DNA from: Deinococcus ruber
GTDB taxonomy: Bacteria > Deinococcota > Deinococci > Deinococcales > Deinococcaceae
Direction: 5' to 3'
NCBI RefSeq assembly: GCF_014648095.1
Contig: NZ_BMQL01000018.1
Span: forward strand, 33,853-97,852
DNA length: 64,000 nucleotides
Within the stretch, counting starts at the first letter, position 1, and the number at the start of each line of letters is the position of its first letter. Shown here in pieces: positions 8,206 through 16,486 of this stretch. Under the pieces are notes generated by a model. The model did no database searches. It worked only from the letters and a program-made list of their open reading frames with translations, and had not been told where the DNA came from. Made by a program: the position numbers and the translations under genes.

Positions 8206-10592
8206 AGGCGTCCAGCGTTTGGCGCACGTTGCTGGCCCTTGTGGTCGTTTCCGGCGTTGGGGCGGCGCTCGCGGCGGGCCTTCCGGCAGAGTGCAACGTC
8301 GATCCGTCCCCGGCCGGGAATCTGACGCTGACAGCGTTCCTGCCGAATGCGCCGTGCATGTTGGCGGAAACCACACTGACGTGGGGACAGTGGGGCTTGT
8401 GGAAGGCCATCGCGAGTGTCGGCGTGACGTTGTGCTGGGCGCTGTTCATCTGGAAGGCGGTGCTGCTCGGCATGACCGGCAAGATCGAACAGGCGGCCAT
8501 GCCGCTGATGCTGACCATTGCCATGACCGGCATCGTCGGCCCCGCCGCGCTGGGGAAAGGCGTGTTGCCAGAGTTGCAGGCGCAGGGACTGTCGGCGTTT
8601 AACAGTATTTATATGGCGGCGTCCGGGGTGGGGAACTCGGCGTTGTCGAACGGCCCGATGAGTGTGAAGGCCAAGACCGCTAAGCTCGGGCAGAACATCG
8701 CCCTGCTGATTGCGCGGGCGTCGTATGCGACGGATATTGAGGCGCATATCCAGGCCATTTCGGCGGGGACCGAGCCGGGGAACATCGCTGATCCGAACCT
8801 GGTATCGACGCTGTATTCCCAGCGGGTACAGCAGGATAACGCCGCCGCGACGAGTCTCTTCGATCCCAATACCGCCGTGTTCAACATCGGGTATCTGTTG
8901 CTATACGGTCTGTTCGCGGTGTTCGCGGCGGTGATCGCGACGATTGGGGTGACGCTGCAACTGGCGCTGCTGATGCTGCCGATTGCGCTGGCCTTGCTGC
9001 CGAGCGGGAAGTACAGCCCAGTGGCGATGATCGGCGCGACGTACCTGGCCGGACTGCTGACCGTCGTGGTGATGCCGCTGATGGTGTCGACGGTCGCGAT
9101 GATCGGGCTAAGCATTCCAGCGGACCGTCTGACGCCGGTCGTGACGACGATGAATGCAGATGTGAAGGCGAATCTGGAGCATTACCAGGCGACCATCCAG
9201 ACGGGGTGTGACTGGTCCGATATCGGGTGCAGCATTGACAAAACCGTGATCTCGCCGATCAAGACGGATCTGGCGACCTTCAAGGAGTTGTTGTCGCAGG
9301 TGTTGTTGGCGTTTGCCGCGACGCTGGTGGGATTGGGGGTCGCGACGTCGATTCTGCGGCGACCGCCCGCGTTCCTGAGTTCGTTGCTGAATATCGCGGG
9401 CGGGGGTGAGTCGAGTGGCGTGCCGACGAACGCGCTGTCGGCTGGGTTGCGGATGATGGCGGGTGGTCAGATGATGCAGCAGTTGGTGCAGCGCGGCATG
9501 GCGGGTACGCAGGCTGCGCAGCGTGTGGCAGCAGCGGGACGGGGAAGTGCGTCCGGGAGTGCAGGTGCTGGTGGGGCGAGTGGCGGAGGGGGTGGTCCAA
9601 GCGGCGTAGGGGGCGGGAGTGGGGCGCCCAGTCCGACCGTCAACACCAGCAGTGCCGGTGCGGCGAGCGCGCCCATGAGCAGCGGGAGTGGCACGGTGCC
9701 GCCGCCGAGCGCGAGTGGCGCCGGAGCCGGAGGGTCGTCGTTCACGCAGTCGTATGCGGCTGCTCGGCAGCGAGGGGCGGGCACGTGGGCGGCGACAGCC
9801 GCTGCGAGGCTGGAATCGAGTGTGGTGCCGCGTGTTGCCGCCGCGCCGGGTGCGGCAGCGGCCCATCTACGTGGGGTGGCGCAGGGTGCCAGGGCGGCAG
9901 CCACGACGAAGGTCTGGGATTCGGCGTTGGGTCAGGGTGGGAATGAGCGCGTCCAGGCCGCGTGGAGCACGGTCAAAGCAACCCAGCAGGCCGATCCTGG
10001 GCGGCCCACCCCGGCCCCGCCTGCGAATGTGGATGACAACGAATTGTATGGGAAGGGTCAGGGGCGGCCCAGGACCAATCAGCAGCTCGTGACGCCGGCC
10101 ACTGCGGGGAGTGCGCAGGCAAGCGCGACGACCCGTCAGCACAGTGTGACCCGGGGTGCCCGAGCGGCGACCGTGCGGGCCACGCCTGTTCCCGTGCCTG
10201 CCCCCGCGCCCACACCGGTTCCAGCGTCCACCGCAGCTGCACCCGCTCGCGTGGCGACCGCAGCGGCCAGTCGGAAGGTCCCAGGTGTCACAACCTCGAC
10301 GTCGATGCCACCTGCTGCCGCGCCAGTTCCTGCGCCGGTCGCGTCCCCTGTGGCGGCTCCAGCGCCTGCACCTGTTGCAGCCGTGTCGCCATCTCGGGCG
10401 TCGGTGTCCGCCAGTCGGAACGTGGGCGGCGTGTCGACGTCCGCCCCAGCACCCGCGCCAGTTCCGACGCCCACTGCCAGTGCGCCCGTCGTCACGCCTC
10501 CTTCACCTGCCCCACTCACCCCGCCGCCCAATCGCAATGAAGTGGCACGTGCACGCCTGGTCACGCCCAAGCAGCCGGAAGGCGAAGGATGA
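8202..10592 (+). CDS. VirB6/TrbL-like polytopic T4SS protein
   Basis: A 796-aa protein. It has a signal-like N-terminus, then about six transmembrane segments between residues 65 and 400, and a C-terminal half (residues about 410-796) that is low-complexity Gly/Ser then Pro/Ala rich. The membrane part matches the TrbL/VirB6 layout that forms the inner-membrane channel. The very long disordered tail is unusual. The GTG start overlaps the previous stop (GTGA), and its own stop overlaps the next start (ATGA). Confidence 0.75.
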   Translation: MKASSVWRTLLALVVVSGVGAALAAGLPAECNVDPSPAGNLTLTAFLPNAPCMLAETTLTWGQWGLWKAIASVGVTLCWALFIWKAVLLGMTGKIEQAAMPLMLTIAMTGIVGPAALGKGVLPELQAQGLSAFNSIYMAASGVGNSALSNGPMSVKAKTAKLGQNIALLIARASYATDIEAHIQAISAGTEPGNIADPNLVSTLYSQRVQQDNAAATSLFDPNTAVFNIGYLLLYGLFAVFAAVIATIGVTLQLALLMLPIALALLPSGKYSPVAMIGATYLAGLLTVVVMPLMVSTVAMIGLSIPADRLTPVVTTMNADVKANLEHYQATIQTGCDWSDIGCSIDKTVISPIKTDLATFKELLSQVLLAFAATLVGLGVATSILRRPPAFLSSLLNIAGGGESSGVPTNALSAGLRMMAGGQMMQQLVQRGMAGTQAAQRVAAAGRGSASGSAGAGGASGGGGGPSGVGGGSGAPSPTVNTSSAGAASAPMSSGSGTVPPPSASGAGAGGSSFTQSYAAARQRGAGTWAATAAARLESSVVPRVAAAPGAAAAHLRGVAQGARAAATTKVWDSALGQGGNERVQAAWSTVKATQQADPGRPTPAPPANVDDNELYGKGQGRPRTNQQLVTPATAGSAQASATTRQHSVTRGARAATVRATPVPVPAPAPTPVPASTAAAPARVATAAASRKVPGVTTSTSMPPAAAPVPAPVASPVAAPAPAPVAAVSPSRASVSASRNVGGVSTSAPAPAPVPTPTASAPVVTPPSPAPLTPPPNRNEVARARLVTPKQPEGEG

Positions 10593-10774
10593 CGCCCATC
10601 GTGTGGCGAACGCGGGCAGGCGCGGTGTCTGTTCCCACCCCTTCCCCTGATCGAGCCCCCATCACGTCAGGTTGCGTGAGACGGGAACGCTCGCCTGCGC
10701 CGCTGATCGTGTCACTCTTCGTGTGGCGTGCCCGTTGCCTCGCTTCCCCTAGACCGCGGCGGGCGGAGCCATGA
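10589..10774 (+). CDS. Small arginine-rich ORF between virB6- and virD4-like genes
   Basis: A 61-aa frame linked by ATGA overlaps at both ends: its start overlaps the TrbL-like stop and its stop overlaps the VirD4-like start. It contains a short hydrophobic run (APLIVSLFVW) and ten or so arginines. The double coupling suggests it is translated, if only to carry ribosomes to virD4. No family is recognised; a VirB7-like role cannot be shown because there is no lipobox. Confidence 0.4.
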   Translation: MTPIVWRTRAGAVSVPTPSPDRAPITSGCVRRERSPAPLIVSLFVWRARCLASPRPRRAEP

Positions 10775-13614
10775 GTGTCGCGACGCAGCCAGCGGCGATG
10801 CCGACCCGGCCAGCGGCGATGCCCGCCAGTCCGGTGATGATCGCCTTTTTGATGAGCACGGGGATCGCGCTGTCGATGCTGTTCATGCAGATCAGTGACG
10901 TCGGCCCACAGGCGGCGACGCTGATCGCTCAGCATACCGGCCTCGCCCGGGCACATGACCTCAAACCGGACGCCTGGGCGTCCATTCTCCTGGCATGCAG
11001 TAACGATGTGAAGTGCAGTCCGTGGCTGCATCAGTACCTCGCTGCCGGGATGGCCGGGTACTGGTTCGCGCTGCTGTTGCCCCTCATCGTCACGCCGCTC
11101 GCCGCCAAGTTCTTTCCCAAACCAAGAAAAGTCGCGATGAAGGACCCAGGGATGGCCCGCTGGGAGATCAAGGCCCGCATGACCCGCTTTCTGACGGGGA
11201 ACGCCAGCGACGAAGATCCGTTTGTGGCGTTCATGGGCTACCTGAAAGCGGGGAAGGACGGCGGGAGTTTCGAGACGAAGGATCTGCCGCCGCTGTGGAT
11301 TCCGCGTGAAATGTGGTGTCAGAATACCTTGGTCTGGGGCGGGATCGGCAGTGGCAAAACCACTGCGTTCTTTCAGCCGAACATCTTCCTGGCCGCGCAT
11401 CTGGGACTGAGTTGCGTGGTGTTCGACGTGAAGTGGCCGCAGAAGGACAGTGGGTTCTTTGAGACCATCGGATACTGGCATGCGCTGGGCCGCCGGGTGG
11501 TGTTGCTGACCCCCTTCGAGGCGTTTGGCGCACGGGTGAACATGCTGCGGGACGTCCACAGTTTCAGCGACGCGCTGGAGAAGGCAGACGAGGTGTATCC
11601 GCCGCCGGAATTTCAGGTGGAGCGCGGGCAGCACTACAACGATAAGAAGCGCTTCGGCATCGCAGCCTTCATCTGGCTGCTGCGTACCGAATTAGGGGAT
11701 GACGCCACCATGCGGCACGTGCTGGACTACGCGATGATGCCCGAAGACCGGCTGATGAGCTGGATTGAGCAAGCGCGGGACGAGCAGGCCAAGTCGATCC
11801 TGCTGGGCTACCATGACGCCGGACAGACAGCCTTCTCCGAAACGCGCAACGGCATCATTTCGGCCCTGAAGATCTTCTTCAACGCTTCGGTCGTACACGC
11901 CACCAGCGGGAATCGCGAAGACACTGTGGACCTGGAGGAATGCTTCCGGCAGCCGACGCTGATCGTGGTGGGGATCAACGGGGAGAACAACCTGGACGGC
12001 AGCGGCGAGGTGCTGTTTCGGCTCTACAAGCGGCTGATCGACCGGGCGGCCATGCGGGTGGCCAGAGAGCAGGGCGGGAAGCTCTGGCGGCATCTGGCGA
12101 TCTTTCTGGACGAGAAGGCCAATATTGGGCGACTGAACTACATGATTCGTTCGATGTCGCTGCTGCGGAGCTTTAACATCTCGCACCATCTGGGGATTCA
12201 GAACGAAGCGCAGAACGAACTGGTGGATGGGGAGCTGTACTGGAAGGCGATGTCGACCAACGTGATTGCCCGGACGATCATGTTCCCGAGAGGCATCACG
12301 GGCGAGGACGCCATCAAGATTTCGGACACCATCGGGAAGACCACGGCCTCGGCAGTCACGGTTGGGGGGAGCCGGGGGCTGTCCCCATTGGGGATGGAAG
12401 GGAGCAACCAAGCGAGCGCGAGTCTGACACCGCTGCATCTGTTGTCGACGGAGGAGTTTCCGGACTTCAGTCTGGGGGAAGCAGTGGTGAAGATGAACGG
12501 GCAGCATCCAATTCGGGTGCAGCTGGTGCCGATGAACATGCCGTATGTGCAGGGAACGGGCCTGAAGCCCAAGCAACATCCGAATGTGCTGTACCAGCTG
12601 TACCATGAAACGCTGCAGCAGTGTCCTGGTGGGCTGATCAAGTACACGAACCAGATCATCCGCGACGGCCTGCTGGTGGGGAGTCCGAAGAAGGTCGCAG
12701 CCACCCCGAAGCCTGTGGCGGTGCACCCTGGGATGGCAGCCGTGAGTGGTCCAGTGGCGGGCGTGGCAGCCGGTGCGCCACGCCCAAGTGATCCGGCGGT
12801 GCCTGTTGCCGCACCTGGAGCAACGATTTCTGCTCAGCCGGGAGCGGCGGTCCCCCACACGCCTCCGGTGACGGCCCCCAAGGTGGTGGTGGCGCCGGTC
12901 AGCTCGAACGCCAATCTGAGTGTGGACGACGCCTACAGGTGGGTGCAGGCGTGTATGGACGCCTTCGTGGAGATCACGCTGTTGCAGCCGGATCAGACGG
13001 TGAGTGTGCGGGTGGATAAGCTCGATCCGGCGGCTGTGAACAGCGAAGCGGCGGTGTCGCGGCTGTTTATTGGCGGGCTGGTGGAGCTGAATCGCACGCG
13101 GATGGACGCGCATCTGTCGTCCCGCGCACAGAAAGCGCTGCCGTCCGCGTTGCTGGACGCGTTGGTGGAGTATGTGGATGCTCGGCCGACGTATGCGTGG
13201 TTGCAGGTGAATGCGGCAGCGGTCGACGGAACGCCAGAGCGAGAGCAGCATGTGCAGCAGTGTGAAGCGCAGGCGAGCGAGCCGCTCAAAGCGGTCGCGC
13301 AACTCGAAGGTGGGTTTCTGCTGTGTCCAAGGATGGTGACGCGGGAGATGTTCCGGGCGTCTGGGACGCTGCGGTTTGCCCAGCGCCGGGTGGGCACGCG
13401 GGATCTGGATTTGATTCCGGTGAGCAGCTGGGCAGACACCGCGCAGGCCGTGCGGGCCGCACGGGCAACGCCAGAAGAAATCGTGTCAGGGCAATCGAAG
13501 CCGGATGGTCGGCGCAGTCGCAAGAAGAACACCGAGGCGCTGATCAACGCGGTGTTAGTGACGCAGGAGCCGTTGTTACTGCCTCAGTCGCCCGCCGCAC
13601 CGGAATCACCATGA
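10771..13614 (+). CDS. virD4: VirD4/TraG-family coupling protein
   Basis: A 947-aa protein with two N-terminal transmembrane segments (residues about 20-40 and 92-112), Walker A GGIGSGKTT at about residue 190, and Walker B LAIFLDEKANIG at about residue 442. Coupling proteins bring the DNA-relaxase substrate to the T4SS. After about residue 640 there is a Pro/Ala-rich linker and an extra C-terminal region of about 250 residues not typical of VirD4, perhaps for substrate choice. The start overlaps the upstream small frame, and the stop overlaps an ATG at 13611. Confidence 0.88.
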   Translation: MSVATQPAAMPTRPAAMPASPVMIAFLMSTGIALSMLFMQISDVGPQAATLIAQHTGLARAHDLKPDAWASILLACSNDVKCSPWLHQYLAAGMAGYWFALLLPLIVTPLAAKFFPKPRKVAMKDPGMARWEIKARMTRFLTGNASDEDPFVAFMGYLKAGKDGGSFETKDLPPLWIPREMWCQNTLVWGGIGSGKTTAFFQPNIFLAAHLGLSCVVFDVKWPQKDSGFFETIGYWHALGRRVVLLTPFEAFGARVNMLRDVHSFSDALEKADEVYPPPEFQVERGQHYNDKKRFGIAAFIWLLRTELGDDATMRHVLDYAMMPEDRLMSWIEQARDEQAKSILLGYHDAGQTAFSETRNGIISALKIFFNASVVHATSGNREDTVDLEECFRQPTLIVVGINGENNLDGSGEVLFRLYKRLIDRAAMRVAREQGGKLWRHLAIFLDEKANIGRLNYMIRSMSLLRSFNISHHLGIQNEAQNELVDGELYWKAMSTNVIARTIMFPRGITGEDAIKISDTIGKTTASAVTVGGSRGLSPLGMEGSNQASASLTPLHLLSTEEFPDFSLGEAVVKMNGQHPIRVQLVPMNMPYVQGTGLKPKQHPNVLYQLYHETLQQCPGGLIKYTNQIIRDGLLVGSPKKVAATPKPVAVHPGMAAVSGPVAGVAAGAPRPSDPAVPVAAPGATISAQPGAAVPHTPPVTAPKVVVAPVSSNANLSVDDAYRWVQACMDAFVEITLLQPDQTVSVRVDKLDPAAVNSEAAVSRLFIGGLVELNRTRMDAHLSSRAQKALPSALLDALVEYVDARPTYAWLQVNAAAVDGTPEREQHVQQCEAQASEPLKAVAQLEGGFLLCPRMVTREMFRASGTLRFAQRRVGTRDLDLIPVSSWADTAQAVRAARATPEEIVSGQSKPDGRRSRKKNTEALINAVLVTQEPLLLPQSPAAPESP

Positions 13615-13775
13615 CCGCCAGTGGCCTGCGGTTTGATTTTGAAGGAATCTGTTGCGTGTGTGGGGTGGCGTCGAGCGACACGAGTGTCTGGCAGCGCTGC
13701 CGAGCCTGCCACCAGCAGGAGCAGTGCAACGATGGGCGCAGCACGCGTCACCTTGATTCAGCCGACAGTAGAACT
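13611..13775 (+). other. In-frame zinc-ribbon-like 5' extension of the next gene
   Basis: ATG 13611 overlaps the VirD4 stop (ATGA) and opens a frame that runs without a stop into the gene at 13776. The 55 extra residues contain CCVCG and, 16 residues later, CRACH, a pattern like a small zinc ribbon. Either a longer protein (13611-14099) is made by coupling to virD4, or the internal start at 13776 with its own leader is used, or both. Confidence 0.4.
13746..13775 (+). promoter_or_regulatory. CACCTTGA-class 30-nt leader
   Basis: CGTCACCTTGATTCAGCC begins exactly 30 nt before ATG 13776. Confidence 0.6.
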
Positions 13776-14099
13776 ATGAGCGACATGATTTCCTGCCACA
13801 TTCGGACGGTCGACGATCACATGCAGGCCCATATTGATGCCCGGCCCCTGTTCGCACAGGCCACGCCCGCCGAGTTGCGTGAAGTGGAGGCGCACGCCTT
13901 CGTGGTGGTGTACCCCGCGTCAGAGGCCGCCGATCATGACGAAGCGCCCGAAAGTCCGTTGGGGCAGGTGCTGGACTATGCCCTGCAGACGGGCACCGCG
14001 ATTGAGATGCGCTTCGACCCGGTTGCCTCGCAGTCGTGGATCAATCTGCACCGCCTGGAGCAGGTGATGGTCGTGCATGGGGGGCAGACCCGCAGTTAA
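13776..14099 (+). CDS. Hypothetical 107-aa protein
   Basis: The protein is acidic and soluble with a central strand EAHAFVVVYPAS and no signal peptide or transmembrane helix. The start is chosen because it lies exactly 30 nt after the CGTCACCTTGA motif shared by several genes here; a longer in-frame form from 13611 is possible. A perfect 12-bp hairpin follows at 14141. No family is recognised. Confidence 0.55.
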   Translation: MSDMISCHIRTVDDHMQAHIDARPLFAQATPAELREVEAHAFVVVYPASEAADHDEAPESPLGQVLDYALQTGTAIEMRFDPVASQSWINLHRLEQVMVVHGGQTRS

Positions 14100-14140
14100 C
14101 GCGTGTGGCATCGACATCCAACTTCTGTGACAGCAGATCG

Positions 14141-14173
14141 CTCAGCGCTCCCGTTCGTCCAGGGAGCGCTGAG
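14141..14173 (+). terminator. Terminator-like hairpin
   Basis: CTCAGCGCTCCC pairs perfectly with GGGAGCGCTGAG around a 9-nt loop. It is followed by TGCATTCAAGG, a partial reverse copy of the CACCTTGAATGCA motif, with no T-run. Confidence 0.5.
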
Positions 14174-14236
14174 TGCATTCAAGGCCAGGTGAATCGCGTG
14201 TCAGAGAGCCGTGAGGTGAACTTCGTAGGCTGGGGT

Positions 14237-14458
14237 ATGTTCTATACGCGAGCGGAACAGACGCGGACGCTGCTGGAGTTGGTCGGGCGAGCAGCGTGTG
14301 ACCAGAGTGACTTCGATGCCGTGCAGGGCGTGCAAGAGCTGGCGTCGGCGTATGTACAGGCCGTCGAATTGATAGATGTGGCCGCATTGGAACACATCAA
14401 CGGCGCGCTGACGGGTTGGCAGCAGCGACTGCGACACCCTCAACTGGTTCGTCACTGA
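14237..14458 (+). CDS. Hypothetical 73-aa helical protein
   Basis: The frame is open from 14036, but the ATG at 14237 gives a compact helical protein (FYTRAEQTRTLLELVGRAA...). No clear ribosome site is seen. It lies between the T4SS genes and a minus-strand response regulator. No family is recognised. Confidence 0.4.
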   Translation: MFYTRAEQTRTLLELVGRAACDQSDFDAVQGVQELASAYVQAVELIDVAALEHINGALTGWQQRLRHPQLVRH

Positions 14459-14497
14459 GCAGGGGAGCGGTCATGCTCGGACCGGCCTGGAGCAGGG

Positions 14498-14947
14498 TCA
14501 GACGCGAGGTGGGAATCGCGCGGCACCCATCCAGAACGCTTCCAGCGCCTGGATCGCGTCGATGAATTGATCGTACCCGGTGGGCTTCACGAGGTAGCTG
14601 CTGGCCTGCCACTGGTAGGCCAACGCGACATCTGTGTCGGCGGCGGAGGTGGTGAGCATCACCACCGGAATGTGGGTCAGTCCCACGTCCGTTTTGATTT
14701 CATGCAACACGTCCAGCCCATTCTTTCTCGGCATATTGATGTCCATCAGAATCATGTCCGGCAGGACCACGTCTTCAAACGGCGGCTGTTGACGCAGGAA
14801 GGCGAGGGCTTCGAGGCCATCCCGGACCAGATGGAGGCGGAAGGAAAGCCCAGCGGCAGTGAGGGCTTCTTCCAGCGCTTCCTGGATCAGCACGGTGTCG
14901 GGTTCGCTATCTTCCACCACTAACAGCTCAATGCCCGGTGCAGTCAT
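14498..14947 (-). CDS. CheY-like single-domain response regulator
   Basis: A 149-aa stand-alone receiver domain. The acidic pair ED at residues 12-13, the phosphoacceptor Asp 69 in MILMDINMP, the Thr in MLTTS and the Lys in YLVKPTG are all present, so it should be phosphorylatable. There is no output domain. The type with LVVEDSEPD at the start is common among receivers that work with bacteriophytochromes or hybrid kinases in Deinococcus. The start is set by AGGAGGAACCG just upstream of ATG 14947. No kinase gene is adjacent. Confidence 0.85.
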   Translation of the reverse strand: MTAPGIELLVVEDSEPDTVLIQEALEEALTAAGLSFRLHLVRDGLEALAFLRQQPPFEDVVLPDMILMDINMPRKNGLDVLHEIKTDVGLTHIPVVMLTTSAADTDVALAYQWQASSYLVKPTGYDQFIDAIQALEAFWMGAARFPPRV

Positions 14948-15063
14948 CGGTTCCTCCTGGGTCAGCCCACGCCTCAACGAGGAACTTGGGTCTATCGGGG
15001 CCAAGCTACCACGCACCTTGTCGGGGTGTCAGGGCAACGGTCACGTCCTGCGGGCGCGCGGCG

Positions 15064-15093
15064 CGTCACCTTGAAGCGTGCCACCGTGAAAGC
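15064..15093 (+). promoter_or_regulatory. CACCTTGA-class 30-nt leader
   Basis: CGTCACCTTGAAGCGTGC begins exactly 30 nt before ATG 15094. Confidence 0.6.
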
Positions 15094-15570
15094 ATGAAAC
15101 GACTCATGCTGCTGACGACTCTGCTGTGCAGTTCGTTTGCGAATGCCCAGCGCGCCGCCTCCGTCCTTCAGTCGATTGCCGGCGCCCGCACCGAACTCAT
15201 CGCGGTGCTGCCGACTGTGGGTCGGCAAGATCTGGCGGTCGCGCTGAAGGCGGCCGCGGCCAGAGGCACGAAGGTTTTCCTGATTACCGAAGCCGCGAGT
15301 GTGCACCGAGGCGGGTATCTGCTGAACGTCTCGCATGGCCCAGACAGTCTCCGCACCTATTTGTATCGCGGCACCTTGCCGGAGGCGTGGGTGCTGGTGG
15401 ACAACGCCTGGGTCGCCACAGGTGCGGGACTCGATCAGGAAGGGGCGAGTGTTCTGGAGGTGTCGCAGGATGCAGCGGTGGTGCAGCGCCTGAACGCTTG
15501 GGCGCGGCAGGTCACCCAGGCGGGGCCGATCTCTCGTCCGGACCTGCTGAAGTTGCACTTCGGAAAGTAA
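15094..15570 (+). CDS. Secreted phospholipase-D-like protein
   Basis: A 158-aa protein with a signal peptide (MLLTTLLCSSFANA). The mature part has strands and helices reminiscent of a PLD half-domain (VLQSIAGARTELIAVLPTV, ALKAAAARGTKVFLITEAA, AWVLVDNAWVATGAGLDQEG). The complete HxKxxxxD motif is not seen, so catalytic activity is doubtful. It is the first of a small run leading into the transglycosylase and SpoIIIAA-like genes and may be an envelope component of the T4SS. The ATG is fixed by the conserved leader. Confidence 0.6.
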   Translation: MKRLMLLTTLLCSSFANAQRAASVLQSIAGARTELIAVLPTVGRQDLAVALKAAAARGTKVFLITEAASVHRGGYLLNVSHGPDSLRTYLYRGTLPEAWVLVDNAWVATGAGLDQEGASVLEVSQDAAVVQRLNAWARQVTQAGPISRPDLLKLHFGK

Positions 15571-15579
15571 GCGCAAGGG

Positions 15580-15609
15580 CGTCACCTCGATGCAGAGGAA
15601 GCTGAAGGT
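15580..15609 (+). promoter_or_regulatory. CACCTTGA-class 30-nt leader
   Basis: CGTCACCTCGATGCAGAGG begins exactly 30 nt before ATG 15610. The whole leader closely matches that of the VirB10-like gene, on the opposite strand at 3337-3366. Confidence 0.6.
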
Positions 15610-16008
15610 ATGACCCTTTTTCTTGATCGACTGCTGCTTCGGATGACGTACCGCTATGAGCTGCTGCTGGGCGGGGTGGTACTGACGCTGGTGTTCTGGC
15701 CGATGTACGCCGGACTGCAAGGATTCATGGCGGCGTTCACGGTGTTGCTGGTGTTGCTCGATGCGCGGAGCACCAGTCAGTTCAAGCGCAACGTGGAGGA
15801 CGCAACGATGCTTGACGTGCTGTTGGGAAGGATTCCGTTTCGCTATGAAGTGCTGTGCCTGATCGCCGTCGTGCTGTGGTTGCTGTGGTGGCTGACCGCT
15901 GGGGTAACCGGATTTGTACTGGGGTTGGGGATCGTGATGCTGGCGGTGCGGGCGCGGAGCAGTTCGCAGCTCAAACGCGGCACGGCCTTGACGTTGCAGG
16001 ATGCCTGA
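15610..16008 (+). CDS. Tandemly duplicated small membrane protein
   Basis: A 132-aa protein made of two repeats of about 62 residues. Each starts with (T/F)RYE(L/V)L, contains two hydrophobic segments, and ends in DARSTSQFKR or RARSSSQLKR. Four transmembrane helices are predicted. It looks like a gene-internal duplication of a VirB3-like two-helix unit. It overlaps the transglycosylase gene by 8 nt, so it belongs to that operon. Function is unknown. Confidence 0.6.
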   Translation: MTLFLDRLLLRMTYRYELLLGGVVLTLVFWPMYAGLQGFMAAFTVLLVLLDARSTSQFKRNVEDATMLDVLLGRIPFRYEVLCLIAVVLWLLWWLTAGVTGFVLGLGIVMLAVRARSSSQLKRGTALTLQDA

Positions 16009-16486
16009 CATGCGCCGTATCAATCGGTCTCTGGCGCTGCTTCTGTTGAGTACCGGAACAGCACTGGGGTGTGGGTATGTGCCGGAACCGCTGCTGAAGA
16101 TCACCCACGCGGCGGAAGTCGCGTATGGGTTACCGCAGGATCTGCTGACGTCGCTGGTGTGGGCCGAGTCTCGGTACTGCCCGACCCGCGTGTCGAGTGC
16201 TGGGGCACAGGGGCTGGGCCAGTTGATGCCCGGCACCGCGCGGGACATGGGCGTGACGCAGGTGTTCGATCCGGTGCAGAACATCTACGGCGCTGCGCGG
16301 TACCTGCGCCTTCAGTGGGAAACGTTCCATGATTGGACGTGGGCGCTGTACGCCTATCACGACGGGCCGAAGAACGCCCGAGCGGGTGTGATCAGTTCTG
16401 CGGGGCAGGCGTACAGCGTGTTTGTGTTGGGGACGTATGACGCGATCCGGCGACAGGGCGGCTTGCAACTGGCGGCCAGTCGATGA
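16001..16486 (+). CDS. Lytic transglycosylase (VirB1-like)
   Basis: A 161-aa exported SLT-type protein. It has an N-terminal signal segment (SLALLLLSTGTALGCG), then the catalytic motif VWAESRYCPTRVSSAGAQGLGQLMPGTA with Glu at about residue 64, and the downstream YGAARYLR and ALYAYHDG motifs of family 23 transglycosylases. Such enzymes open peptidoglycan locally for T4SS assembly. It overlaps genes on both sides. Confidence 0.85.
   Translation: MPDMRRINRSLALLLLSTGTALGCGYVPEPLLKITHAAEVAYGLPQDLLTSLVWAESRYCPTRVSSAGAQGLGQLMPGTARDMGVTQVFDPVQNIYGAARYLRLQWETFHDWTWALYAYHDGPKNARAGVISSAGQAYSVFVLGTYDAIRRQGGLQLAASR

Noticed and set aside
13746..15610. Reading TTGA within CACCTTGA as a -35 box of a standard promoter
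   Set aside because: A -10 box at normal spacing would fall on or after the ATG, and no TAnnnT is found there.
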